Shown here: piece after piece, positions 25,729-32,907 of the stretch
How positions within the stretch are numbered: position 1 is the stretch's first letter
Layout of the letters: each line of letters begins with the position of its first letter
Assembly: GCA_947454545.1 (NCBI GenBank)
Contig: CANGNB010000004.1
Location: 1-35,232, forward strand
Direction: 5' to 3'
Source of the DNA: Oligoflexaceae bacterium
Lineage (GTDB): Bacteria; Bdellovibrionota_B; Oligoflexia; Oligoflexales; Oligoflexaceae
DNA: 35,232 bases
The notes under the pieces: model-generated
The model's database searches: none
What the model saw: only the letters and a program-made list of their open reading frames with translations
Told to the model about the DNA's origin: nothing
Translations under genes and position numbers: made by a program

Positions 25729-25800
25729 GTTTTTTGGCCATTGCTTTCGATGCGCGCAAGGTTCCCAAGGCTCTCAGGGCGAAAGCAATGGCCAAAAAAC
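25729..25800 (-). promoter_or_regulatory. 21-bp perfect inverted repeat in the cobA leader
   Basis: Arms 25729-25749 and 25780-25800 are perfect complements over 21 bases, with a 30-base loop; the hairpin ends 22 bases before the cobA ATG and leaves its ribosome site free. Neither strand has a T-tract after the stem, so it is not an ordinary terminator. The 3' end of the first arm plus one loop base (25785-25779, CTTTCGC) is also complementary to GCGAAAG at 25866-25860, giving a competing structure. This suggests a switch in the leader RNA between the Cys-rich ORF and cobA; an element-derived repeat is an alternative. Confidence 0.75.
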
Positions 25801-25930
25801 AACGCGAAGAATGATAGTGTGGCGAAACGAAAACCAAGCGCAAACGCAAGGAATCAAAACTTTCGCAAACTCATTAAATTTTTATAAAAACTAGGGATTT
25901 TTCGTTGCTAACAGATAGCCGGGGAGGCTT

Positions 25931-26041
25931 TTAACAACAACAAAGGCAGGGACAACAGAGGGCAGCGCGAGCAGACACGAGGACGCGAGATGAGTCAGGA
26001 TTTTGTAATCTTTGCGCATAGCGCTGGGGTGTGTTCTGCAT
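25931..26041 (-). CDS. Cysteine-rich leader peptide of the sulfur operon
   Basis: A 36-residue ORF. The ATG at 26041 follows AGGAG with 8 bases spacing, the best ribosome site in the region. Its last eight residues are CCPCLCCC, then TAA: six Cys codons (TGT TGT CCC TGC CTT TGT TGT TGT) in eight, at 25957-25934. No other protein here has such a run. It lies 225 bases upstream of cobA on the same strand, in front of genes that all serve cysteine synthesis. By analogy with amino-acid leader peptides and the poly-Cys upstream ORFs of mycobacterial cysteine operons, ribosome stalling under low Cys-tRNA should change leader folding. Mechanism inferred; the ORF, ribosome site and codons are seen directly. 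Confidence 0.75.
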   Translation of the reverse strand: MQNTPQRYAQRLQNPDSSRVLVSARAALCCPCLCCC

Positions 26042-26081
26042 AAGCTTATCTCCTATGAGCCTTATGTGCTTCTCAAAATCT

Positions 26082-26110
26082 CTTATAAGACCCTGCATGT
26101 CAACAGCAAA
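26082..26110 (-). promoter_or_regulatory. Candidate promoter of the sulfur operon
   Basis: -35 TTGCTG (26110-26105), 17-base spacer, -10 TATAAG (26087-26082). Transcription would start near 26075, giving about 35 bases before the Cys-rich leader ORF. Confidence 0.5.
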
Positions 26111-26225
26111 GGCCACTCTTGCCAGTGACTTCGAGCGGAAGAGGGACCTTGAGGTAGGAATCGTGGCGGGAACGAGGCGGCAAAAGTTGGAGAGTCGAGA
26201 GACTAAGTTTTCAAATTTTAAGCAG

Positions 26226-26262
26226 AAAAAACAAAGCAAGGTCGATCCAAGACCGACCTTGC
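26226..26262 (-). terminator. Orphan intrinsic terminator upstream of the cys promoter
   Basis: Nine-bp perfect stem GCAAGGTCG/CGACCTTGC, 9-base loop, then TTTGTTTTTT on the minus strand. No minus-strand gene lies upstream of it (the neighbour is a plus-strand lipoprotein), so it may end a small RNA starting near 26300, where TTGACT and CAAGAT sit 17 bases apart. The rest of 26263-26480 shows nothing else I can call. Confidence 0.6.
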
Positions 26263-26480
26263 CTAAATTGAGTGTGCCCCTAAAGGCGTACGCGATCTTG
26301 GGGGAATGGAGGTTCAAAGTCAAGCTACTGATATCATTGGTAACTGGTCGGTGCGAGAGCGCTGCTCAAAGGTGTCTAGGGTAGCCATTCAGAGCGCAAA
26401 TGAGCCCGTTGGCGCTTGCATTGCTAGCAAAAGAGGCGTATGCGGAACTCTGGAATAGACACCTTTCTGGAGGATGTACG

Positions 26481-26987
26481 ATGCGTTTTTCATTGTCTTT
26501 AGTCTCTCTGAGCCTTTTATGGCTAGCAGCCTGTGGTCGACCTGAAGAGGCGCAGCTGAAGGCTGAGAATGCAGCCGTAGGCAGCGTGCAAGGTGTTGAT
26601 ACTGAGAAAGCACCCTGTAGCCTCAGCTATGAGCGTGGCGCTGATGGAACCTTGAGCGATTTGAAGGTCGAAGCGACGTTCGTCGTGGATTATAAAATTC
26701 CCATGCCAGGTTCGGGACTTTATGGTGTCTACCGTTGGCCAGGGAGTTTTACGCTTGCTAAGAATGCTCGTGAAGGTCTTAAACTTAAGCGCAGTTTCTT
26801 AGGTGATGCGGATGTGATCACTGGTAAAGGCGAGCCCTTGTTTTGGAGTGCAGGAATGCACGACCATAAATTTGTGGTCAAACCTTCGTTAGCTAACCCT
26901 CAGACTCTGAGCTACGAAGCTAAAGAAAAAGTTGGAGGCGTCTTGACCACGGTTGAGCTCTCTCTCAATTGCCAGTTTGCCCGCTAA
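26481..26987 (+). CDS. Lipoprotein of unknown function
   Basis: 168 residues with a lipoprotein signal ending in WLAAC (about Cys16). The mature protein looks beta-rich, with Cys near residue 45 and a C-terminal Cys (LNCQFAR) that may pair. The segment KIPMPGSGLYGVYRWPGSFTL is distinctive but not a motif I can name. GGAGGA lies just before the ATG; the frame is open further upstream but without a ribosome site. It is monocistronic, ended by a shared terminator. Confidence 0.82.
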   Translation: MRFSLSLVSLSLLWLAACGRPEEAQLKAENAAVGSVQGVDTEKAPCSLSYERGADGTLSDLKVEATFVVDYKIPMPGSGLYGVYRWPGSFTLAKNAREGLKLKRSFLGDADVITGKGEPLFWSAGMHDHKFVVKPSLANPQTLSYEAKEKVGGVLTTVELSLNCQFAR

Positions 26988-27011
26988 ATTTTTTGCCAAG
27001 ACCTAAAAAGC

Positions 27012-27050
27012 AAAAGGAGCCTTGAACAATCAGGGCTCCTTTTCTTTATT
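27012..27050. terminator. Bidirectional terminator between lipoprotein and tatA
   Basis: Ten-bp stem AAAAGGAGCC/GGCTCCTTTT with T-rich sequence on both sides. It serves the plus-strand lipoprotein and the minus-strand tatA. Confidence 0.88.
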
Positions 27051-27073
27051 TCTGTGCGCAAGGCGACAGAATC

Positions 27074-27253
27074 TTATTCTTTCGAAGATTTAGCTTCAGG
27101 CAAGCTTTGCTCGCGCTCGCCTTCAGCGATGCCTTTTTTGAAGTTGCGAATGCTTTCTCCCAAGGCGCTACCCAATTTAGGCAGTTTTTGCGTCCCGAAG
27201 AGCAGAACGACGACAGATCCGATGACGAGAAGTTCTGGTGTTCCGATAGGCAT
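27074..27253 (-). CDS. tatA: Sec-independent protein translocase TatA
   Basis: 59 residues, easy to miss by length. One N-terminal transmembrane helix (LLVIGSVVVLLFG, residues 8-20), the hinge TQKLPKLGSALGESI, and an amphipathic basic helix (RNFKKG), exactly the TatA/E layout; the typical FGPKKLPELG box reads FGTQKLPKLG. The ATG has GAGGGG 8 bases upstream. TatA forms the pore that carries folded proteins with RR signals across the inner membrane, such as the DUF1501 protein in this window. tatB and tatC are not next to it. Confidence 0.92.
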   Translation of the reverse strand: MPIGTPELLVIGSVVVLLFGTQKLPKLGSALGESIRNFKKGIAEGEREQSLPEAKSSKE

Positions 27254-27320
27254 GCTCGATTCCCCTCTAGAATGGTCTTTTGGGTCTCAGAAGGTCCCCT
27301 AAATGAGGACATGGGTGCAC

Positions 27321-27560
27321 TCACTTCCGCCCAAGATTTACAATCCTATCGGCTTTTTGCAACTGAAACTCAAATAAAAAAGAGTTAATAGCGCCAGTAA
27401 ACTCGGGCGCCTGCGTCCCTGCGTAAAGTCCTTGGGCAAAGGCGTCAGCCTTTTGAGCGGCAGAATCTCGGTAAGAATCGAGGGAACTGCCGGCATTGAT
27501 TGACCCTCCCGCTCGGCTTGGGTATCTTCGAGGAATGCCATCGAGATGTCTTCCTTGCAC
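27321..27560 (-). CDS. Possible small protein upstream of tatA
   Basis: A GTG-started 79-codon frame, same strand as tatA, ending 67 bases before it. The predicted peptide (…SYRDSAAQKADAFAQGL…, ending in a charged helix) has protein-like composition, but the start has only a weak AAGG site and I recognise no family. If not coding, the 345 bases between tatA and the hydroxylase gene hold nothing else I can identify. Confidence 0.3.
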   Translation of the reverse strand: MQGRHLDGIPRRYPSRAGGSINAGSSLDSYRDSAAQKADAFAQGLYAGTQAPEFTGAINSFLFEFQLQKADRIVNLGRK

Positions 27561-27598
27561 GGTGAGGCCTTGCCAAAAAAGTGTGGAGCGGGGAGTTT

Positions 27599-28531
27599 AT
27601 GGAGAGTTTTAGGGCTACCCAGGAGTGCCTGCAGGCCATCTTTCGTGCCATGATGTCCCCTTGGAGCGAAGGTTTCGGTCTCAGCTCAGCGTTCTGTCCC
27701 TTGTATAGTATCACTGCGCTGCTCTTGGTCCTGCTTTGGCTAAGGCTGAAGGATCCACGAGGCGTTCGCGCTGGCCTTGCTTTCATCAGTCTGAAGGCCT
27801 GGCAGGCAAGGCGCTCTGTGCTCACGGATGGTCTTTGGTCTTTGGGTTATTTCGGGGGCTTAAGGGTTCCTGTTGCTGCTCTTCATGTCTTTTGTTTTGA
27901 ACGAAGCTATCAGGCGCTTTTAGCTTGGGGGGACCATTGGGAGCCCTTTGGGGATGGCTGGGAACTGCCCGACCTCTTGGAGGGCTTCTTGGCGACAGCG
28001 ATCACGATGCTGGCCTTCGATCTTGCCGCCTACCTGATCCATCGCGCGATGCATCGCTGGCAGTGGCTCTGGACTATCCATAGAGTTCATCATAGCGTCA
28101 CCTTTCTCACCCCCCTCAGCAATTTTCGTCAGCATCCTTTGGAGCCCCTCCTTTTGAGCGCGGCTCGTGGTCTTGCCGCGGGAGCCGCCTTAGGGGGATT
28201 GCATTTGCTCTTGCCCCGAGCGACTCCGGTTTGGATGTTTGGGGGCTTGGGTGTGGGATTTTTTCTCTATATGCTGACGGTTCATCTGCATCATGCGCCT
28301 GTGGCGGTGCACTACCCACGTTGGGTGCGAGCTTGGTTTGTCAGTCCACATCAACATCATATCCATCACAGTGCCGATCCTCGGCATTTCGATAAGAATT
28401 TCGGGGTGATTTTTGCGTTTTGGGATCGCTGGGGTGGGACGGCTTGCGATGAAGAGCTCGCAGGCCGCGAGCTCACCTGGGGGCTAGGAGCTTACCAAGA
28501 ACCGGCGCCGCCTGAGCTTTGCTTACCGTGA
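27599..28531 (+). CDS. Fatty acid hydroxylase superfamily (sterol desaturase-like) enzyme
   Basis: 310 residues with several membrane helices and the di-iron histidine boxes of the superfamily: HRAMH (148-152), HRVHH (161-165), and HQHHIHH near 250, with the closing FGVIFAFWDRWGGT signature. Acts in the inner membrane on a lipid C-H bond; the exact substrate (fatty acid, carotenoid, sterol-like lipid) cannot be read. Start: ATG 27599 behind GGAGCGGGGAG; a GTG at 27581 in the same frame is an alternative. The 3' end overlaps a small convergent gene by 40 bases. Confidence 0.92.
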   Translation: MESFRATQECLQAIFRAMMSPWSEGFGLSSAFCPLYSITALLLVLLWLRLKDPRGVRAGLAFISLKAWQARRSVLTDGLWSLGYFGGLRVPVAALHVFCFERSYQALLAWGDHWEPFGDGWELPDLLEGFLATAITMLAFDLAAYLIHRAMHRWQWLWTIHRVHHSVTFLTPLSNFRQHPLEPLLLSAARGLAAGAALGGLHLLLPRATPVWMFGGLGVGFFLYMLTVHLHHAPVAVHYPRWVRAWFVSPHQHHIHHSADPRHFDKNFGVIFAFWDRWGGTACDEELAGRELTWGLGAYQEPAPPELCLP

Positions 28532-28710
28532 CCTTTTTTCTCCCAAATGCCGCCTTTGCTTTCGCAGTCAGCTTGTTTGGCTTTTGCGTTTTTGCCTTTG
28601 ACTTTTACTTCTGAACCACTTTGGTTGCAAACCCAATGATCTTTCGCTGAGGCTACCACGGATCCGAAGTTGAGGGAGGCAAGGAATACAAGTGCAGAGA
28701 AGAGCTTCAT
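28492..28710 (-). CDS. Small secreted Lys/Gly-rich protein
   Basis: 72 residues with a signal peptide ending near ASA-KD (about residue 22). The mature 50 residues are basic, with two cysteines (WVCNQ and ADCES) that can form one disulfide, and a Gly/Ser tail. AAGGA precedes the ATG at 28710. It overlaps the hydroxylase gene end by 40 bases. Not a family I know. Confidence 0.7.
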   Translation of the reverse strand: MKLFSALVFLASLNFGSVVASAKDHWVCNQSGSEVKVKGKNAKAKQADCESKGGIWEKKGHGKQSSGGAGSW

Positions 28711-28770
28711 AGCAAAATTCCTTTGGATTGAGGACATGGCATAAATATCTGCTTAGCCTATCAAAGAGAT

Positions 28771-28796
28771 GAGGGCCTCTTCAAGAAGAGACCCTC
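28771..28796 (-). terminator. Terminator after the CBS gene
   Basis: Stem GAGGG-CTCTT/AAGAG-CCCTC with one mismatch and a 4-base loop, 30 bases after the CBS stop on the minus strand; the following T-tract is short (ATCTCTTTG). Confidence 0.7.
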
Positions 28797-28825
28797 ACAT
28801 ATGTACCTTTTTATGTCCCCAGGGA

Positions 28826-29272
28826 TTAGGCGGGGACAGGGACCGAAGTGTGGAGGTGCGAGGCTAAGGCTCTCAAGGCATCCAGGTCGGTAAAGATGCC
28901 GATGAGCCGACCATCTTCGTGCACAATCAGAGCTGCTTCAAGGCGATGCTCGGCCATGTGCGCTGCCACGGTACTCAATTGTGTTTGGGGAGTGACAGTA
29001 TACACGCGATGTTCCATGAGATCAGCGACAGAACTTTCGGCTAAGCCTGGATCCTGGTCCCTTAACTTTTGAGCGAGGCGCAGGTCGCGATCCGCGAGGA
29101 TCCCGACCAACTTATCCCCATCGAGCACCGGGAGATGACGGACTTTGAAGGCGGACATCAGGGCCACAGCTTGATCGAGCCGCTCCTCTGGCCTTACCGT
29201 ATAGGGCATGGGAGTCATGTAGTTGCTCACGCTCACGCGATTCGAGATCATGGGAGCCCCCTTTTCATCCAT
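28826..29272 (-). CDS. Two-CBS-domain protein
   Basis: 148 residues made of a pair of CBS domains (YMTPMPYTVRPEERLDQAVALM, then DLMEHRVYTVTPQTQLSTVAAHM), each ending in a GI-x-TD/ADRD segment typical of adenosine-nucleotide binding. Cytoplasmic, probably an energy or redox sensor. The ATG at 29272 overlaps the stop of the coiled-coil gene (TAATG); an ATG at 29251 has a G-rich ribosome site and may be the real start. Its partner gene suggests joint action. Confidence 0.9.
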   Translation of the reverse strand: MDEKGAPMISNRVSVSNYMTPMPYTVRPEERLDQAVALMSAFKVRHLPVLDGDKLVGILADRDLRLAQKLRDQDPGLAESSVADLMEHRVYTVTPQTQLSTVAAHMAEHRLEAALIVHEDGRLIGIFTDLDALRALASHLHTSVPVPA

Positions 29273-29823
29273 TAATGCAAGCGTTTGATAAAATCGGATA
29301 TGCTTGCATTGAGCTGACGCAGAGTCGAAGTTGCTTGGCGATTGAGTTCCCCGATATTTTTTTGAACATCCTGCCCAGCAGCATCTAGAAAGTCACGAGT
29401 TTCCAACTTTGCCAGTTTAGCCTGAAGGCGCAAACCGCCTATGTACTCTTTGGCCTTGACGCTGTCTTTGTGGAAAATTTCGAGGAGCTCTTGCGCCTCT
29501 TTGCGCGTCATATCCCAGCGCTCCTTAGCTTCCATAGCTCCTAGCTTGAGCTGCACGCCCCCCTCATCGAGTTTTTTGTCGAGTTTATAAGCGTATTCGC
29601 GCATTTTTTTGCCCAACTCATCGAGCGATTCTAGAACCTCATGGCGCAGATCACGCGATTCCATGCCGGCCAGATGCATACGGACCTTCAGGGTATCGGA
29701 AAGGCTGTGCAGCTTCTCAGCGGTATCCTCTAAAGTCTCTTTTGTTTCCTCGAGAGTTTCTGTGGGCAGAGTGCCTATTTTTTCTGGAATAGTGTTCAGG
29801 GGATCTTGGCCTTCGGTTCTCAT
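29272..29823 (-). CDS. Coiled-coil protein paired with CBS gene
   Basis: 183 residues, almost entirely helical and charged, with heptad-like spacing from about residue 20 to 175 (ETLEETKETLEDTAEKL, LDELGKKMREYAYKLDKKL). No signal peptide or membrane segment. Two similar segments, MHLAGMESRDLRHEVLES and LKLGAMEAKERWDMTRKE, look like a degenerate internal repeat, with LQAKLAKLETRDFLDAAG a third copy. GAGGTGA precedes the ATG. Co-translated with the CBS gene. Family not recognised. Confidence 0.82.
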   Translation of the reverse strand: MRTEGQDPLNTIPEKIGTLPTETLEETKETLEDTAEKLHSLSDTLKVRMHLAGMESRDLRHEVLESLDELGKKMREYAYKLDKKLDEGGVQLKLGAMEAKERWDMTRKEAQELLEIFHKDSVKAKEYIGGLRLQAKLAKLETRDFLDAAGQDVQKNIGELNRQATSTLRQLNASISDFIKRLH

Positions 29824-30182
29824 AATGGCTCACCTCGCTTCTGAGGAAGAACTCGCGCATGGACTATCCCGCACCAGGTCTTCACTTTCTAGAGAGCAAG
29901 GCATGTACCAGGGAATAAGTCTTATTTTTGTTTTATATATTAGATGGTTATAAAGATGTTAAAAAGGACTTTTGCGGCATTTCAGGCAGTCTGTTCCACC
30001 TGCCACACAAAAGCATCACTCTGGGGGGAGTCATGCTACCATAAGGAGATGCTCTTCTCAAAAAAAACACCCACACGTTGGAGCGAGAGGAGAGTTGATG
30101 AAATGAGACTTGTCGGGTCTCGCGTAAAGAGGCATCTGAAAGATTGCTGCAAACAGCATGACAAGACAAAGGAGAGCCGCTG
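29824..30182. other. Divergent intergenic region
   Basis: 359 bases between the coiled-coil gene and the aminotransferase. An AT-rich stretch (29920-29960) probably holds promoters for both directions; on the plus strand TTTTTG and TATAAA are 18 bases apart. A 79-codon plus-strand frame here has no ribosome site. AAGGAG at 30169 serves the aminotransferase. Confidence 0.4.
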
Positions 30183-31460
30183 ATGAGTCGCGCCGAGGAA
30201 CCTCATATGTCAGGAGATAGCTTCCCAAGTTTTCGCCAAGTACCGAATACGGGCGTGATTTACGTGATGACACGCGCGCAAAAGGAAGGCTTTGCTTATG
30301 GTGCAAAAGATTGGGCGAACTTAGGTCAGGGAGCTCCCGAGACTGGAGCGTTGCGGGCCGACGAAGAGCGATTAAAAACCGTTGCGATTGATTCCAACTG
30401 CAGTGAGTACGGTCCGGTTGCCGGTATCCAAGAGCTAAGGGACGCTGTAGCGGCTCTCTACAATGCGCGCTATCGTCGGGGGATGGCGTCGCAGTATACC
30501 GCGGAGAATGTGGCCATCTCCTCAGGAGGACGCACGGGCCTGGCTCGAGTAGTTGCATCTCTGGCACCGGTACATCTTGGGCACTACTTGCCCGATTATA
30601 CGGCTTATGAAGAGCTCTTTGATGCTTTCAAAGGCTTTGTGCCTATTCCCATCCTTTTGCAGGAAGCGGATGGATTTCGCGCGACAGCAGACCAGCTGCA
30701 GGCAGAGATCGTCGCTCGTGGTCTTGGAGCGGTGCTGCTCTCGAATCCTCACAACCCTACAGGTCAAGTGCTTTACGGTGAAGAGCTGTCGCAGTATGTG
30801 GAAATCGGTCGTAAGTACCGCTGTGCCCTCATCTTCGATGAGTTCTACTCCCACTATCTTTACGAACAGGTTGCGGCTGCCCAAGCATCCGTGTCAGCCG
30901 CTCGCTACGTGGAAGATGTGAATCGTGATATGGTGCTCGTGATTGATGGTCTGACGAAAAACTGGCGTTATCCGGGCCTGCGTATATCGTGGACGGTTGG
31001 GCCCAAAGACATCATCAAGCGAATCACTTCGGCGGGCTCGTTTTTGGATGGAGGTGCCGCTCACCCTTTGCAAAGAGCTGCTGTTCCCCTCTTAGACCCA
31101 GCTCGAGCCGATCTGTCCGCGCGTATCATTCAAGAGGAATTTGCCAGCAAGCGACTGCTTATGATGGAACGGCTGTCGGCGATGGGTCTGATCCTGCCGA
31201 ATAAGCCGCTCGGGGCCTTCTATTGTTTTGCAAAGCTTTCGGGCTTAGACCCAAGCCTTCAAGATGGGATGCAGTTTTTTGATGCTGCCTTGCAAGAAAA
31301 GGTGATCAGCGTTCCCGGTAAGTTTTTCGATGTGAATCCTGGCCACCGTCGCAGTCATATCCCTTCGCGTTTGAACGGCTATGTGCGCTTTAGCTTTGGG
31401 CCCCAGCGAGCCGAATTGGAACGCGGTTTGGATCGCCTCCAAAAGCTCCTCAATAAGTGA
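30183..31460 (+). CDS. Class I/II PLP aminotransferase
   Basis: 425 residues of the aspartate-aminotransferase fold. NPHNPTG (from about 188) and the PLP lysine K259 in DGLTKNWRYPGLRISW are seen; the C-terminal substrate-binding Arg region is YVRFSFG. AAGGAG lies 8 bases before the ATG. The middle (SAGSFLDGGAAHPLQRAA) differs from the common aspartate enzyme, so the amino acid used is uncertain. Monocistronic, converging with the response regulator gene, only 21 bases away. Confidence 0.92.
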   Translation: MSRAEEPHMSGDSFPSFRQVPNTGVIYVMTRAQKEGFAYGAKDWANLGQGAPETGALRADEERLKTVAIDSNCSEYGPVAGIQELRDAVAALYNARYRRGMASQYTAENVAISSGGRTGLARVVASLAPVHLGHYLPDYTAYEELFDAFKGFVPIPILLQEADGFRATADQLQAEIVARGLGAVLLSNPHNPTGQVLYGEELSQYVEIGRKYRCALIFDEFYSHYLYEQVAAAQASVSAARYVEDVNRDMVLVIDGLTKNWRYPGLRISWTVGPKDIIKRITSAGSFLDGGAAHPLQRAAVPLLDPARADLSARIIQEEFASKRLLMMERLSAMGLILPNKPLGAFYCFAKLSGLDPSLQDGMQFFDAALQEKVISVPGKFFDVNPGHRRSHIPSRLNGYVRFSFGPQRAELERGLDRLQKLLNK

Positions 31461-31481
31461 GAGAACGCAGCTCAGGCGGAA

Positions 31482-31865
31482 TCAGGGTGCGGGTGATGTG
31501 CTGGACAGGATTTTGTGAATGAGCACCTTGAGATTCTTGGGGCCTGCAGGCTTAACCAGCCAGCCCGTCACGCCAAGAGCTTCGGCTTCTCGCTTCATCT
31601 CCTTGTCATTTTCAGTGGTATGAAAGATAACCGGGACTTTAGCATACTGAGGAATTTTACGAATCTCACGCAGCATGTCCATGCCGTTGAGTTCAGGCAT
31701 ATTTTGATCGGTAATGATGAGATCGATGGCCGGTAGCTTTTCACATATAAGCAAAGCGGATTTGCCATCCGAGGCTTCTAAAACTCGCAGATGATCCGCT
31801 TCCAGATAGGTGCGCATGACCATGCGGAGGGCATCAGAATCTTCGACCAGAAGGATATGAGCCAT
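31482..31865 (-). CDS. CheY-like single-domain response regulator
   Basis: 127 residues, receiver domain only. Acidic pocket E8/D9, phospho-acceptor D53 (ITDQNMP), Thr83/84 and Lys105 (VKPAGPKN) are all present, so it should be phosphorylatable. No output domain: it must act by protein contact, as CheY does. The histidine kinase is not nearby. A palindromic hairpin lies in its 5' leader. Confidence 0.94.
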   Translation of the reverse strand: MAHILLVEDSDALRMVMRTYLEADHLRVLEASDGKSALLICEKLPAIDLIITDQNMPELNGMDMLREIRKIPQYAKVPVIFHTTENDKEMKREAEALGVTGWLVKPAGPKNLKVLIHKILSSTSPAP

Positions 31866-31884
31866 GCCAAACCTACCTGCATGA

Positions 31885-31903
31885 GTCTCTGCGCAGCAGA
31901 GAC
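31885..31903. repeat. Perfect 8-bp palindromic hairpin
   Basis: GTCTCTGC, 3-base loop, GCAGAGAC, just upstream of the response regulator start. Could be an operator or an RNA hairpin in its leader. Confidence 0.5.
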
Positions 31904-31937
31904 AGAACCGAAAAGATTGCTACTCTCAATAGAATAG

Positions 31938-31968
31938 CAGGAGTCGCTGAGGGGCTCAAGCGCTCCTG
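31938..31968 (-). terminator. Possible terminator after the crystallin-like gene
   Basis: CAGGAG-CGCT pairs with AGCG-CTCCTG (one bulged base), 10-base loop, 25 bases after the stop at 31993; only a weak T-rich tail. Confidence 0.4.
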
Positions 31969-31992
31969 ACATAGTCTCGTAAATCCCTTCGA

Positions 31993-32790
31993 TCAAGGGT
32001 TGGTTTTGATGTAGCGACTTAGATAGTCGACAAGAGGCAGAAGTTCAGGTTTTGGTGGCTCAGGAACGAAAGCATCTTGTGGGCGGCCTGCAGCAAGCGC
32101 GCGCACGTGCTCACGAAGTTCGATCACAATGCTGCGGTATTCGTCACGCATGAGGCCCATCTCCAGATCGAAATCTGTGCTGGCTTTCGCCATGCCTGAC
32201 TGCTCGTAGTTGGCATGCACAGTGTTGCTGGAGAGATTGACCGTATAGTCTTGACGATTGATACCGTAAGTGTTGTCGGCATGGATGAGCAGGATCAGCT
32301 GTCCGTTTTCCGTATGCATCTCGAGCTGGCGATGGTCAGGATGGTTTCCTCCCGAGTGCCATGTGTAGCGTTGCCCTTCAAACCAAAACAGGTTCGTATT
32401 TTTGAGCTGAATCTCTTCGCCGCGAGGACGGCAGCGATAAGAGGAAAGTTGACCAGCAAAATCAAAACTGCGTAGATCGAAGGCGGTGCCTGAACCATAG
32501 GCTTGGCCAGCAGGGTCCCGGGCATCGAGGCTCAGGCTGCGGCCGTTGTAATGAACGTCAGCATAGGCCTCAAACACAAAACCATCTCTGACATAAACGC
32601 TGAGAGCGCGGTCTTGCCACCATGCGTCGAGTTCGGGCGAAAGGCTGTCTTGCTTGGCGATATGTGCAGTCCAGTAAGATCCTTCGAGTCCAGCTTTTTC
32701 GAAAAAGGCGCAATCAGCATCCTCTTTTTGAAAATCGGCGAAAGCAGGTCCGCTGAGAACAAGTGCCAAAAAGGCGAGGTTAAGACGCAT
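31993..32790 (-). CDS. Secreted protein with beta/gamma-crystallin-like segment
   Basis: 265 residues, signal peptide ending at AFA-DF (about residue 18). Residues 66-122 contain a Greek-key-like pattern: FVFEAYADVHYNGRSLSL, then FAGQLSSYRC, resembling the Y/F-x4-F/Y-x-G and closing SS of beta/gamma-crystallin motifs. Two Cys (27 and 120) could form a disulfide. The rest is beta-rich to about 200, then helical. AAGGA precedes ATG 32790. Calcium binding is possible but not shown by the sequence. It is followed by the response regulator gene on the same strand, 127 bases on. Confidence 0.82.
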   Translation of the reverse strand: MRLNLAFLALVLSGPAFADFQKEDADCAFFEKAGLEGSYWTAHIAKQDSLSPELDAWWQDRALSVYVRDGFVFEAYADVHYNGRSLSLDARDPAGQAYGSGTAFDLRSFDFAGQLSSYRCRPRGEEIQLKNTNLFWFEGQRYTWHSGGNHPDHRQLEMHTENGQLILLIHADNTYGINRQDYTVNLSSNTVHANYEQSGMAKASTDFDLEMGLMRDEYRSIVIELREHVRALAAGRPQDAFVPEPPKPELLPLVDYLSRYIKTNP

Positions 32791-32907
32791 AGCAGTTTCC
32801 TTTATGTAGAGAGCCACTCTGCTAGATAAAAGAAATTTTGGCGCTGTACAAGGAGATTTCGTGAAAGTTCCATGAGTAGGCTCTCTGGCGAGAGCCTTAC
32901 GGAGAGC

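Noticed and set aside
25931-26323. A 130-codon reading of the Cys-rich frame
   Set aside because: The upstream extension has no ribosome site and runs through the orphan terminator and the promoter; the ATG at 26041 has AGGAG at ideal spacing.
26031-26384. A 117-codon plus-strand frame opposite the cys leader
   Set aside because: No ribosome site, no recognisable product, and it covers the promoter and terminator of the other strand.
29944-30183. A 79-codon frame with a CSTCH heme-like motif before the aminotransferase
   Set aside because: No ribosome site, no signal peptide for heme attachment, and it overlaps the likely promoter region.
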